Positions 6,199-12,889 of a stretch of DNA of 22,435 nucleotides are shown here, piece by piece. The notes under the pieces were generated by a model. That model did not search any database, had not been told where the DNA came from, and saw only the letters and a program-made list of their open reading frames with translations. This DNA is from Ruminococcaceae bacterium UBA7212. GTDB taxonomy: Bacteria > Bacillota > Clostridia > Oscillospirales > Acutalibacteraceae. Positions within the stretch are counted from its first letter, which is position 1. Each line of letters begins with the position of its first letter. The stretch covers positions 1-22,435 of the forward strand of contig DKUE01000023.1 of the NCBI GenBank assembly GCA_002490525.1, in the 5' to 3' direction. The position numbers and the translations under genes are program-made.

Positions 6199-6303
6199 TT
6201 ACATATTGCCGAGCACACTGCCCAAAGCACTTATACCGCCGCACAGCATTAATACGGCAAGCACAATGGCAATAATCCGTATTGCAGCCTTACTGTTAAA
6301 CAT
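6199..6303 (-). CDS. 34-residue single-pass membrane microprotein
   Basis: This short ORF starts at ATG 6303, only 15 bases after the phosphoglucomutase stop. AAAGGGGA lies at a fair distance (~9 nt) upstream and overlaps that stop codon. The product has a short basic N-terminus (MFNSKAAIR) and one hydrophobic helix (IIAIVLAVLMLCGGISAL), ending SVLGNM. It is followed by a 14-bp hairpin, completing a plausible two-gene transcript with pgcA. Small one-helix proteins of this kind are common in Clostridia and usually unannotated; I cannot name the family. A role as a membrane anchor or small modulator would be speculation. The support is the ribosome binding site, spacing, clean helix and terminal hairpin. 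Confidence 0.6.
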   Translation of the reverse strand: MFNSKAAIRIIAIVLAVLMLCGGISALGSVLGNM

Positions 6304-6318
6304 TGCCTGCATTCCCCT

Positions 6319-8037
6319 TTACACGCCGAGAATTTTTTCCATATCCGCTGCGATTCGGTCTGCTTTCGCCTGCGCCCCTTCGCGTGTCGGCGCAACAGCG
6401 GTAATATACACCTTGATTTTCGGTTCTGTGCCTGACGGACGGACAATCACACTGTCTGCACCCTCTAAACGATACTGTAAAACATTGGAGGACGGCAATG
6501 TAACCGCCGATGTTTCACCTGTCTGCATATTTTTACGAACGCTTTCTTTATAATCCGTAATTTCCTGTACGGGCTCCCCTGCTGCTGCCTTCGGCGGCTC
6601 TGCCCGCAATGCGTTCATCATATCCGCCATTTTCTGCATGCCTGCCGCACCCTCAAACGAGAAATTTAAAAGCGTGTTGAGATACATGCCGTATTTTTGA
6701 TAGATGCTCTGCATAAAGGCATACAGGCTCATGCCCTTCGCCTTATAATACGCTGCCATTTCGCAAATCAGCATAGAGGCAACCACCGCATCCTTGTCGC
6801 GTGCATGCGGGCCGCGCAGATAGCCGTAGGACTCTTCCATACCCACAATAAAGCGGTCGGTTTCGCCGTTCTTTTCCAAATTTGTAACAAGCTCGCCGAT
6901 ATACTTAAAGCCCGTCAGCAAATCCGCCGTCTGAGCACCGTAATTTTCCGCGATTTTCTCCACCAAACGCGAGGTAACGATGGTCTTCACCACAATCGGA
7001 TTTTCAGGCAGTTTGCCCTGCTCTTTTAAAGAGGATAAAAGATATTCCGTCAGCATGATGCCGACCTCGTTACCGCTCATCAGCTTATATTCACCGTCAT
7101 CGAGCACAGCAATACCGACACGGTCACAGTCAGGGTCGGTTGCCAGCAGTAAATCTGCTTTTTTCGTTTTCGAAAGATTTATCGCACATTCAAATGCCTG
7201 CCGAATTTCCGGATTCGGATACGGGCAGGTCGGGAAATTGCCGTCGGGCAGTTCCTGTTCGGGCACTACCGTCACATCACGGATGCCGATTTGTCGAAGA
7301 ATTTCACGCACATGCAAATTGCCCGTACCGTTCAAAGGCGTATAAATCACCGACAAATCCGTATTTTTGCACACAGCAGGATTGACCTGCGCTTTTTTCA
7401 CCTCACGGTAGAAATCCTCAAATACCTCACGCCCAATGTATTCGATGGTGCCGTTTTTGAGCGCTGCATCAAAATCCACCGTCTTTGCGCCCGTGAACAT
7501 ATCAACCCTTTGGATATAAGCATAGGTCTTTGCCGCCGCCTCATCGGTCATTTGGTAGCCGTTCGGATCATAGCACTTGTAGCCGTTATATTTGGAAGGA
7601 TTGTGGCTCGCGGTGATGATGATGCCCGAACTGCACTTAAGCGCGCGCACCGCATAAGAGAGCATAGGCGTCGGAACAAGCTCGGGATACAGATACACCT
7701 TTATACCGTTTGCCGCCAAAACACAGGCAGCGGAACGCGCAAAAACATCGGACTTAATACGTGAATCATACGCGATGGCAATCGAAGGCCTCTGAAAATC
7801 GGCATTCAGATAATCCGCCAGTCCCTGCGTTGCCTGATTGACCGTGTAAATGTTCATGCGGTTTGTACCCGCACCGATGACGCCGCGCAAGCCCGCCGTT
7901 CCGAATTCCAGATTTTTATAAAAGCGGTCTAAAATTTCTTCTTCGTTCCCCTGTACAGATTGCAGTTCGGGCAAAAGGTCGGCGTCTGCCGTCGCCTTTT
8001 CACACCAAAGGTCATATAGCATATGAATATCGTTCAT
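6319..8037 (-). CDS. pgcA: Phospho-sugar mutase (alpha-phosphoglucomutase, PgcA type)
   Basis: 572 residues from the ATG at 8037 (GGAGG, 6 nt spacing), close to B. subtilis PgcA (581). It interconverts glucose-1-phosphate and glucose-6-phosphate, linking glycolysis to UDP-glucose, glycolipid, wall polymer and glycogen synthesis. All four active-site loops are visible: the phosphoserine loop ITASHNPSKYNGYK (Ser144), the metal loop ATDPDCDRVGIA (Asp301, Asp303, Asp305), the sugar-binding loop GMEESYGY (Glu401, Ser403) and the C-terminal phosphate loop RPSGTEPKIKVY. N-terminal FGTAGLRGVIGAGTNRMN is typical of the PGM2/PgcA branch. A longer ORF upstream covers the promoter and has no ribosome binding site. 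The gene has its own promoter and a small membrane-protein gene immediately downstream. Confidence 0.93.
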   Translation of the reverse strand: MNDIHMLYDLWCEKATADADLLPELQSVQGNEEEILDRFYKNLEFGTAGLRGVIGAGTNRMNIYTVNQATQGLADYLNADFQRPSIAIAYDSRIKSDVFARSAACVLAANGIKVYLYPELVPTPMLSYAVRALKCSSGIIITASHNPSKYNGYKCYDPNGYQMTDEAAAKTYAYIQRVDMFTGAKTVDFDAALKNGTIEYIGREVFEDFYREVKKAQVNPAVCKNTDLSVIYTPLNGTGNLHVREILRQIGIRDVTVVPEQELPDGNFPTCPYPNPEIRQAFECAINLSKTKKADLLLATDPDCDRVGIAVLDDGEYKLMSGNEVGIMLTEYLLSSLKEQGKLPENPIVVKTIVTSRLVEKIAENYGAQTADLLTGFKYIGELVTNLEKNGETDRFIVGMEESYGYLRGPHARDKDAVVASMLICEMAAYYKAKGMSLYAFMQSIYQKYGMYLNTLLNFSFEGAAGMQKMADMMNALRAEPPKAAAGEPVQEITDYKESVRKNMQTGETSAVTLPSSNVLQYRLEGADSVIVRPSGTEPKIKVYITAVAPTREGAQAKADRIAADMEKILGV

Positions 8038-8051
8038 AAAAAACCTCCCAA

Positions 8052-8066
8052 AAGCCGTTACGGCTT
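8052..8066 (-). promoter_or_regulatory. Short hairpin in the pgcA leader next to the ribosome binding site
   Basis: AAGCCG, TTA loop (plus strand), CGGCTT: a perfect 6-bp stem ending a few bases before GGGAGG of pgcA. It might tune ribosome access or mRNA stability; no known riboswitch pattern is seen. Confidence 0.35.
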
Positions 8067-8090
8067 GTCGTTTACAGATTTTGTAAATAC

Positions 8091-8119
8091 AGTATACTAC
8101 AAAAGCCTTTGAAAAGCAA
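8091..8119 (-). promoter_or_regulatory. Promoter of pgcA
   Basis: Minus strand: TTGCTT (8114-8119), 17-bp spacer, TATACT (8091-8096). It lies ~55 bp upstream of the ATG and after the terminator of the preceding gene. Confidence 0.7.
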
Positions 8120-8142
8120 ATCGAAAACAGGCGTACACACAG

Positions 8143-8175
8143 AAAAATCCTGCCCGCACACTTATGCGGGCAGGA
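8143..8175 (-). terminator. Intrinsic terminator of the 8187-8816 gene
   Basis: Perfect 11-bp stem TCCTGCCCGCA / TGCGGGCAGGA with a six-base loop, followed on the minus strand by TTTTT. Confidence 0.92.
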
Positions 8176-8186
8176 AATGATACAGG

Positions 8187-8816
8187 TCATACGGCAGGGA
8201 ACAATCCTGTGTGGAAAGTATACACTTCCTCGCCGTTACGATTATATGCGCTGATGCTGCGCAGCTTCCAATTCATATTCTCCAATTCAACACAACGGAC
8301 AAACGGTTCGGTTTCCGTCGTGTGTACAGAGGTTATATACGTTTCGCCTTTTGCATTGCTGAAATCGCAGTCTATCTTCGTGATTTTCAAAGCATTGTCG
8401 CTGTAAAAGAAGTACTCGCTCTTCTGACTTCCGTCCTTCGCCGTATCAACATACAAAAAATTACCGATTGGCTCTAACGGGGAAGCCGTGTGTATCGCAG
8501 ATCTATATCTGCGTATACCCAGCCTGCAAACATTTTTGAATAAATACAGTTCCTGCACATTATCAGCGTTTGGCGCCGCAGTATATACGGTATATCCGTT
8601 TTTTTCACACACTGCATCTCCGGACAGAGTAAGTGCCGCAGGCGGCGAAGTTTGCTGATAGGAATACGCCTTCATATGCTGTAAAATACTCTCCTTGCTT
8701 TCTGTCTTAGCAAAAAACACCGCTGTGTAGATGCTAAACACCAAAAGTAAAAGTAACGCACATATCCATAGAATTACAACACGCGGTTTTTTTTGAAATC
8801 GTTTCTTTACCCCCAT
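8187..8816 (-). CDS. Membrane-anchored extracytoplasmic protein of unknown function
   Basis: 209 residues from the ATG at 8816, chosen because AGGAGGA lies 5 nt upstream; the earlier TTG at 8831 would sit on that ribosome binding site. A very basic N-terminus (KKRFQKKPR) precedes one membrane helix (VVILWICALLLLLVFSIYTA, residues ~14-33). The rest is probably outside the cell: beta-rich with alternating strands (KNGYTVYTA, QELYLFKNVC, NFLYVDTA, KSEYFFYSDNALKITKIDCD, YITSVHTTE, WKLRSISAYNRNGEEVYTFH). I recognise no family. The repeated short strands suggest a single small beta domain. The remnant gene directly upstream ends 11 nt before this start, so the two once formed an operon. A strong terminator follows. 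Confidence 0.75.
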   Translation of the reverse strand: MGVKKRFQKKPRVVILWICALLLLLVFSIYTAVFFAKTESKESILQHMKAYSYQQTSPPAALTLSGDAVCEKNGYTVYTAAPNADNVQELYLFKNVCRLGIRRYRSAIHTASPLEPIGNFLYVDTAKDGSQKSEYFFYSDNALKITKIDCDFSNAKGETYITSVHTTETEPFVRCVELENMNWKLRSISAYNRNGEEVYTFHTGLFPAV

Positions 8817-8827
8817 ACAAATCCTCC

Positions 8828-9051
8828 TCAAAAGTTAAATGAAACATAACTGTATATCGGCCACGATTTTTCAGAAGCAGACGGTGTAATCGACAAAGAA
8901 ACTTCTTTTCCCGAATTGTCTGCTAAAGAAATATTAATATCCATGCTTTTCCAAGCGTGAGCGTAATAATGGTTTATAATTCGATACCCGCTCTAATAAT
9001 CAGAGACATTGTAAATAAGATTATCGCTCCTCCGCTCCATAGATAACGCAT
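8828..9051 (-). pseudogene. Decayed small membrane/surface protein gene
   Basis: At ATG 9049-9051 an ORF encodes a membrane-helix start (MRYLWSGGAIILFTMSLIIR) and stops after 25 codons at ~8974. In another frame a longer coding-like stretch follows: HAWKSMDINISLADNSGKEV, then SLSITPSASEKSWPIYSYVS and FNF, stopping at 8828-8830. That stop is placed as in an operon, just before the AGGAGGA of the next gene. The simplest reading is one gene with an N-terminal anchor and a beta-rich C-terminus that lost its middle or was frameshifted around 8970-9000. Alternatively the two ORFs are unrelated. The surrounding ~8830-9190 is visibly A+T-rich compared with neighbours. Confidence 0.45.
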
Positions 9052-9197
9052 CATTTATACGCTCAAATTTATATATTTAATTAAGATATAATAAATTGTC
9101 ACATCTAATATTTACAGGCTAATTATATAGAATGATATATATATTGTCAATAAACATGCAAAATAAAAAAATGATATTTTTATGCAAATTATCCGAA

Positions 9198-9226
9198 TTG
9201 CGATTTTTACCAATCTATGCTAAAAT
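9198..9226 (+). promoter_or_regulatory. Promoter of the yifB/comM-like gene
   Basis: TTGCGA (9198-9203), 17-bp spacer, TAAAAT (9221-9226) with extended TGC. The predicted leader is ~20 nt, ending in GGGGGAGATGG before the TTG start. The ORF extension upstream of 9255 crosses this promoter and is therefore not translated. Confidence 0.7.
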
Positions 9227-9254
9227 AAACTATCTTTTCGGGGGAGATGGTTTC

Positions 9255-10784
9255 TTGTTTGCAAGCGTGCACAGTGTGGGATTACGCGGGCTGGAAGCGT
9301 ATACGGTCGCAGTAGAAGCGGATTTATCCGCAGGTCTGCCGCGATTTGATATGGTGGGGCTTCCCGATGCGTCCGTTTCGGAAAGCCGAGAGCGCGTGCG
9401 TTCAGCAATTCGCAATTCGGGGCTGGATTTCCCCGTTTCACGCGTCACCATCAACTTGGCTCCCGCTGACATCCGCAAGGAAGGTCCGATTTACGATTTG
9501 CCCGTGCTCATCGCGGTGCTGAAAGCCACGGGACAGCTGAAATGCGATACAGAAACGCGTGCATTCATTGGGGAATTGTCTTTGAGCGGCGAGGTGCGCC
9601 ACATCAACGGCGTATTGCCGATGGTGATTCAGGCACGCAAGGCAGGCTTTCGTGAAATCTATATTCCCTATAAAAATCTTGCCGAAGGCGCAGTTGTCGA
9701 GGACATTTCAGTGTTCCCCGTCAAGACTGTGGCGGAGTTGCTCGCACATTTGCGTAAAGAAGTGCCGATTGCGCCGATTACTGCAAAGGATTACAGCGAA
9801 TACACCGCCCCTGCGGATTTACCCGATTTTTCCGATGTCAAAGGGCAGTATGAGGCAAAGCGTGCATTAGAAGTCGCCGCCGCAGGCGGGCACAATGTGA
9901 TGATGATCGGTCCGCCCGGTTCGGGCAAAAGTATGCTTGCCAAGCGTATCCCGTCGATTCTCCCCGACATGACCTTTGACGAAGCACTGGAAACTACAAA
10001 CATTTATTCCGTAGCGGGCGCACTGCCGCCCGAGATTTCGTTAATCAAATCGCGCCCGTTCCGTTCCCCGCACCACACAGTTTCCCCCGCCGGGCTTTCG
10101 GGTGGCGGCACCGTACCGCACCCGGGCGAAATTTCTTTGGCGCATAACGGCGTACTGTTTTTAGACGAGCTGCCCGAATTTTCACGCACGGCAATGGAGA
10201 TTATGCGTCAGCCCATTGAGGACGGCAAAATTACTATTGCCCGCGTAGCGGCAACCTTTTCTTACCCGTGTTCGGTAATGCTCGTGTGCGCAATGAATCC
10301 GTGCCCATGCGGATTTTTCGGACATCCGACCCGCAAATGCACCTGTCCCGCGGGCGCACCGCAGCGGTATTTGTCACGTGTATCGGGTCCGCTCTTGGAT
10401 AGACTGGATATTCATATTGAAGTCCCGCCTGTGGATTTTGACGATTTGTCGAAAACTGCCAAGGAAGAATCCTCTGTCGCCATAAAAGCGCGGGTAGACA
10501 AGGCGCGTGCCATACAGCAGGAAAGATTGCAGGGTACGGGCATTTCCTGCAATGCCAAAATGGATGCGGCGCTCACACGAAAATTCTGCACGCCGATGCC
10601 CGCCGCTTCAGCACTTCTGAAAAATGCATTTGAAAGATTAGGACTTTCCGCGCGGGCTTATGACAAGGTTCTTCGAGTTGCCCGCACGATTGCGGATTTG
10701 GACGGCAAAGCGCAAATCGATGTCCCGCACATTGCCGAGGCGGTGCAGTACCGTAGTTTGGACCGTAAGTTTTGGAAAGGATGA
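9255..10784 (+). CDS. comM: YifB/ComM-family Mg-chelatase-like AAA+ ATPase
   Basis: 509 residues from the TTG at 9255, which begins the conserved (M/L)FASVHSVGLRGLEAY and has GGGGGAGA upstream; this gives the family's usual length. The N-terminal Lon-like ChlI domain (about residues 20-170) includes EADLSAGLPRFDMVGLPDAS. The AAA+ module has Walker A GPPGSGKS (219-226), Walker B VLFLDE (300-305) and RSPHHTVSPAGLSGGG between them. A Cys cluster follows (Cys350, 352, 362, 364 in NPCPCGFFG and RKCTCP), and the Mg-chelatase C-terminal domain (residues ~400-509) ends in QYRSLDRKFW. In gamma-proteobacteria ComM is a helicase driving branch migration during natural transformation; in Clostridia the role is assumed to be in recombination. 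It is followed 9 nt later by pflA. Confidence 0.95.
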   Translation: MFASVHSVGLRGLEAYTVAVEADLSAGLPRFDMVGLPDASVSESRERVRSAIRNSGLDFPVSRVTINLAPADIRKEGPIYDLPVLIAVLKATGQLKCDTETRAFIGELSLSGEVRHINGVLPMVIQARKAGFREIYIPYKNLAEGAVVEDISVFPVKTVAELLAHLRKEVPIAPITAKDYSEYTAPADLPDFSDVKGQYEAKRALEVAAAGGHNVMMIGPPGSGKSMLAKRIPSILPDMTFDEALETTNIYSVAGALPPEISLIKSRPFRSPHHTVSPAGLSGGGTVPHPGEISLAHNGVLFLDELPEFSRTAMEIMRQPIEDGKITIARVAATFSYPCSVMLVCAMNPCPCGFFGHPTRKCTCPAGAPQRYLSRVSGPLLDRLDIHIEVPPVDFDDLSKTAKEESSVAIKARVDKARAIQQERLQGTGISCNAKMDAALTRKFCTPMPAASALLKNAFERLGLSARAYDKVLRVARTIADLDGKAQIDVPHIAEAVQYRSLDRKFWKG

Positions 10785-10793
10785 GGTGTTTCT

Positions 10794-11492
10794 ATGATCG
10801 GCAGAATTCATTCCTTTCAAAGTATGGGCACAGTGGACGGTCCCGGTGTGCGCAGTGTGGTATTTTTACAGGGCTGTCCGCTTCGCTGTCCGTATTGTCA
10901 CAATCCTGACACATGGGACAAAAACGGCGGCACCGAAGCAGAAGCGTGGGAAATTTTTGAAACCGTACAGCGCTACAAGCCCTATTTCGGTGAAAACGGC
11001 GGTATAACGGTTTCGGGCGGCGAACCGCTGTTACAGCCGGAATTTGTGACGGAGCTGTTCACGCTTTGCAAAGCGGACGGCATCTCCACCGCGCTGGATA
11101 CATCGGGTATTCGGTTGGACGCATCCGTCAAAGAACTGCTTACCGTCACCGATATTGTACTGTTGGACATCAAGTTTCCCGATACGGAGCGTTATCAAAA
11201 ATACATCGGCATACCGCTGAAAAGCGTCCAAAAATTCTTAGAATATTTGCAGAGACAAAATAAGCGTGTCATTGTACGGCAGGTCATTACACCTACCGTA
11301 AATGACGCTCCGCAGGATATTGCGGCACTGGGGACATTTTGCGCACAATACCCGTGCATTGAAAAAATCGAGTTGTTGCCGTTTTTAAAACTGTGCGCGG
11401 AAAAATATGAGACAATAGGCATACCGTTTCCGTTCGGGAAATATGAAGCGGCGGATGCGAAAAAGGTTGAAGCATTGGCAAAGTATTTGTAA
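10794..11492 (+). CDS. pflA: Pyruvate formate-lyase activating enzyme (radical SAM)
   Basis: 232 residues. It generates the glycyl radical on pyruvate formate-lyase using a [4Fe-4S] cluster and S-adenosylmethionine, opening anaerobic conversion of pyruvate to acetyl-CoA and formate. The radical SAM motif is CPLRCPYC (Cys28, Cys32, Cys35), inside FLQGCPLRCPYCHNPDTW, which is PflA-specific. TVSGGEPLLQ is the SAM-binding GGE block, and VLLDIKFPD and RQVITPTVND follow. There is no extra ferredoxin insert, so it belongs with PflA rather than the longer glycerol-dehydratase or HPAD activases. The ATG has GGATGAGGTG upstream and lies 9 nt after yifB, so the two are likely cotranscribed. No pflB is in the window, which is unusual but not rare. 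Confidence 0.94.
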   Translation: MIGRIHSFQSMGTVDGPGVRSVVFLQGCPLRCPYCHNPDTWDKNGGTEAEAWEIFETVQRYKPYFGENGGITVSGGEPLLQPEFVTELFTLCKADGISTALDTSGIRLDASVKELLTVTDIVLLDIKFPDTERYQKYIGIPLKSVQKFLEYLQRQNKRVIVRQVITPTVNDAPQDIAALGTFCAQYPCIEKIELLPFLKLCAEKYETIGIPFPFGKYEAADAKKVEALAKYL

Positions 11493-11528
11493 TCGGGACA
11501 TACGGCAGATTTGCAGAGCACGCTGTGA

Positions 11529-11556
11529 GGACAGCCCTCGCGGCTGTCCGTTTTTT
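11529..11556 (+). terminator. Intrinsic terminator of the yifB-pflA transcript
   Basis: GGACAGCC, CTCGC loop, GGCTGTCC, G, then six T. Perfect 8-bp GC-rich stem. Confidence 0.92.
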
Positions 11557-11572
11557 CGGGCTTGCACAGACT

Positions 11573-11599
11573 TGTCATTCTGAGCGTAGCGAAGAATCT
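11573..11599. repeat. Dispersed palindromic repeat core (TCATTCTGAGCG type)
   Basis: TGTCATTCTGAGCGTAGCGA followed by AGAATCT. ATTCT and AGAAT arms flank GAGCGTAGCG. This core is one I recall as a high-copy intergenic repeat in many bacterial genomes; its translation gives the familiar spurious FFATLRMT peptide. The rest of 11600-11700 (around GACAGCAAGTCCGTCCCCTA) has no gene and may be further repeat debris. Confidence 0.55.
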
Positions 11600-11778
11600 C
11601 CCATCGGCACAAAGTATATTGAATATTACATAGGAAATGGGCAAAGCCATTCATTTGTGCAATTTTGTGCGGCGACAGCAAGTCCGTCCCCTACGTTTTT
11701 AGAGAATTCTATGTGCCAAAAAATTTTTTACATCCGTTAAATGCAAAATCTGCCTTTCTTAAAAATTTAGTGTAGAAT

Positions 11779-11815
11779 AGGTTGTAAATCACACAAAATG
11801 TAGGAATAACAACCT
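11779..11815. promoter_or_regulatory. Inverted repeat enclosing the leader of the HTH gene
   Basis: AGGTTGT (11779-11785) and ACAACCT (11809-11815) are perfect 7-bp arms 23 bp apart, the right arm abutting the ATG at 11816 and the left arm just after a possible -10 (TAGAAT 11773-11778). It could be an autoregulatory operator or an mRNA hairpin hiding TAGGA. Confidence 0.35.
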
Positions 11816-12072
11816 ATGAACCCCAACAACGAAAAGCAGATACAAATTTTACAGAAAAACATTGCATTTCTTCGAAAGGAGAACCGCCTTTCCCCAAAAA
11901 AGAAATGGCGGTACTCCTTGGCAACGGCGTGCAAAGCCTGACGAGACCGGAAAACGGGGAACTGCCGCCGTGCCTGCCTGTCGATATTGTTTTTCACATT
12001 TACAACCGATTCGGCATTTCGCCGCAAACGTTTGTATCGCAGGTCTTGGAAACTGCGCAAGATAATCGCTGA
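11816..12072 (+). CDS. XRE-type helix-turn-helix regulator split by a -1 frame change at A AAA AAG
   Basis: Frame 0 from ATG 11816 encodes 41 residues (NIAFLRKENRLSPKK, then off-frame residues to TGA 11939). The -1 frame continues the same HTH domain: EMAVLLGNGVQSLTRPENGE, then LPPCLPVDIVFHIYNRFGIS, ending at TGA 12070. The joined product is ~85 residues and fits XRE proteins with an L(S/T)KKEMA.LLG helix and a GELPP turn. The frame must change exactly at 11896-11902, which reads A AAA AAG in frame 0, the heptamer used in dnaX programmed -1 frameshifting. AAGGAG (11876-11881) lies 14 nt upstream, where an internal Shine-Dalgarno can stimulate slipping. No clear downstream pseudoknot is seen. 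The alternative is a simple loss of one A in the homopolymer (mutation or sequencing error). Confidence 0.58.
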
Positions 12073-12132
12073 CCGTTTCAAGCGAAACAAAGTGTATGCG
12101 CCGACTGTAAATCAAATTCCTCTTTTCTGTTA

Positions 12133-12161
12133 TTGATTCATCTGACAGAATTTGGTATACT
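12133..12161 (+). promoter_or_regulatory. Promoter of the cyclophilin gene
   Basis: TTGATT (12133-12138), 17-bp spacer, TATACT (12156-12161). Leader of ~32 nt with AAAAGGAG before the ATG. Confidence 0.78.
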
Positions 12162-12199
12162 ATACGTAATATGAAACCATATAAAAGGAGTTTGCCGAC

Positions 12200-12796
12200 A
12201 TGAAGCAACTGGAAACACCGAAGCAAGGCGAAGAAATCGCCGTATTGAAAACCTCTATGGGCGACATCAAAGTGCGCCTGTTCCCCGAAGCCGCACCGAA
12301 GGCGGTCGAGAATTTCAAAACACACGCCAAAAACGGCTATTACAATGGGCTGATTTTTCACCGCGTTATCAACGATTTTATGATTCAGGGCGGCGACCCC
12401 ACAGGTTCAGGTATGGGTGGCGAAAGCATATGGGGCGAAAGCTTTGAGGACGAATTCAGCCCAGAATTCCACAACCTGCGCGGTGCACTTTCCATGGCGA
12501 ACGCAGGGCCGAACACCAACGGCAGTCAGTTCTTTATTGTACAGGCAAAAACCGTCTCCGACGACATGCTGGAACAGCTCGAAGCGGCTTCGGAAAAGCT
12601 ATTCCCCACAGAATGTGTGCGTGCTTACGAGGCAGAAGGCGGCACACCGTGGCTGGACTACAAGCACACCGTATTCGGGCAGGTGTTTGAGGGCATGAAT
12701 GTGGTAGATGCCATCGCAGGCGTAAAAGTAGACTTTTTCCAAAACAAGCCGATGACGGATGTTGTAATAGAAACGGTTGAAATCATAACGGTATAA
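12200..12796 (+). CDS. Cyclophilin-type peptidyl-prolyl cis-trans isomerase
   Basis: 198 residues. It catalyses cis/trans isomerisation of Xaa-Pro bonds; no signal peptide is present, so it is cytoplasmic. Core motifs are NGLIFHRVINDFMIQGGDPT (with the catalytic Arg of FHRV), LSMANAGPNTNGSQFFI (Gln and Phe of GSQFFI line the active site) and HTVFGQVFEGMNVVDAI. Between them is an insertion of ~30 residues (LEQLEAASEKLFPTECVRAY) typical of the longer clostridial cyclophilins. The start follows AAAAGGAG with 9 nt spacing and its own promoter. No clear terminator separates it from the phosphoesterase gene downstream. Confidence 0.93.
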   Translation: MKQLETPKQGEEIAVLKTSMGDIKVRLFPEAAPKAVENFKTHAKNGYYNGLIFHRVINDFMIQGGDPTGSGMGGESIWGESFEDEFSPEFHNLRGALSMANAGPNTNGSQFFIVQAKTVSDDMLEQLEAASEKLFPTECVRAYEAEGGTPWLDYKHTVFGQVFEGMNVVDAIAGVKVDFFQNKPMTDVVIETVEIITV

Positions 12797-12889
12797 TATT
12801 TTATAGAAGCGGGGTAAGGGTTTTTCGGGCGAGTGCATCAGATTTCAATGCGTCGTTCTATCCCCGCCCCGCGCTTTTGTTTTCTGCTC

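Noticed and set aside
11195..11740. ORFs on both strands over the pflA 3' end and repeat
   Set aside because: They contain the FFATLRMT / CHSERSEES peptides that come from translating the dispersed repeat, and they lack start signals.
12797..12889. Possible terminator between the cyclophilin and phosphoesterase genes
   Set aside because: AGCGGGG near 12810 can pair with CCCCGC near 12860 and a T-rich stretch follows, but the loop is ~45 nt and the stem imperfect, so read-through is as likely.
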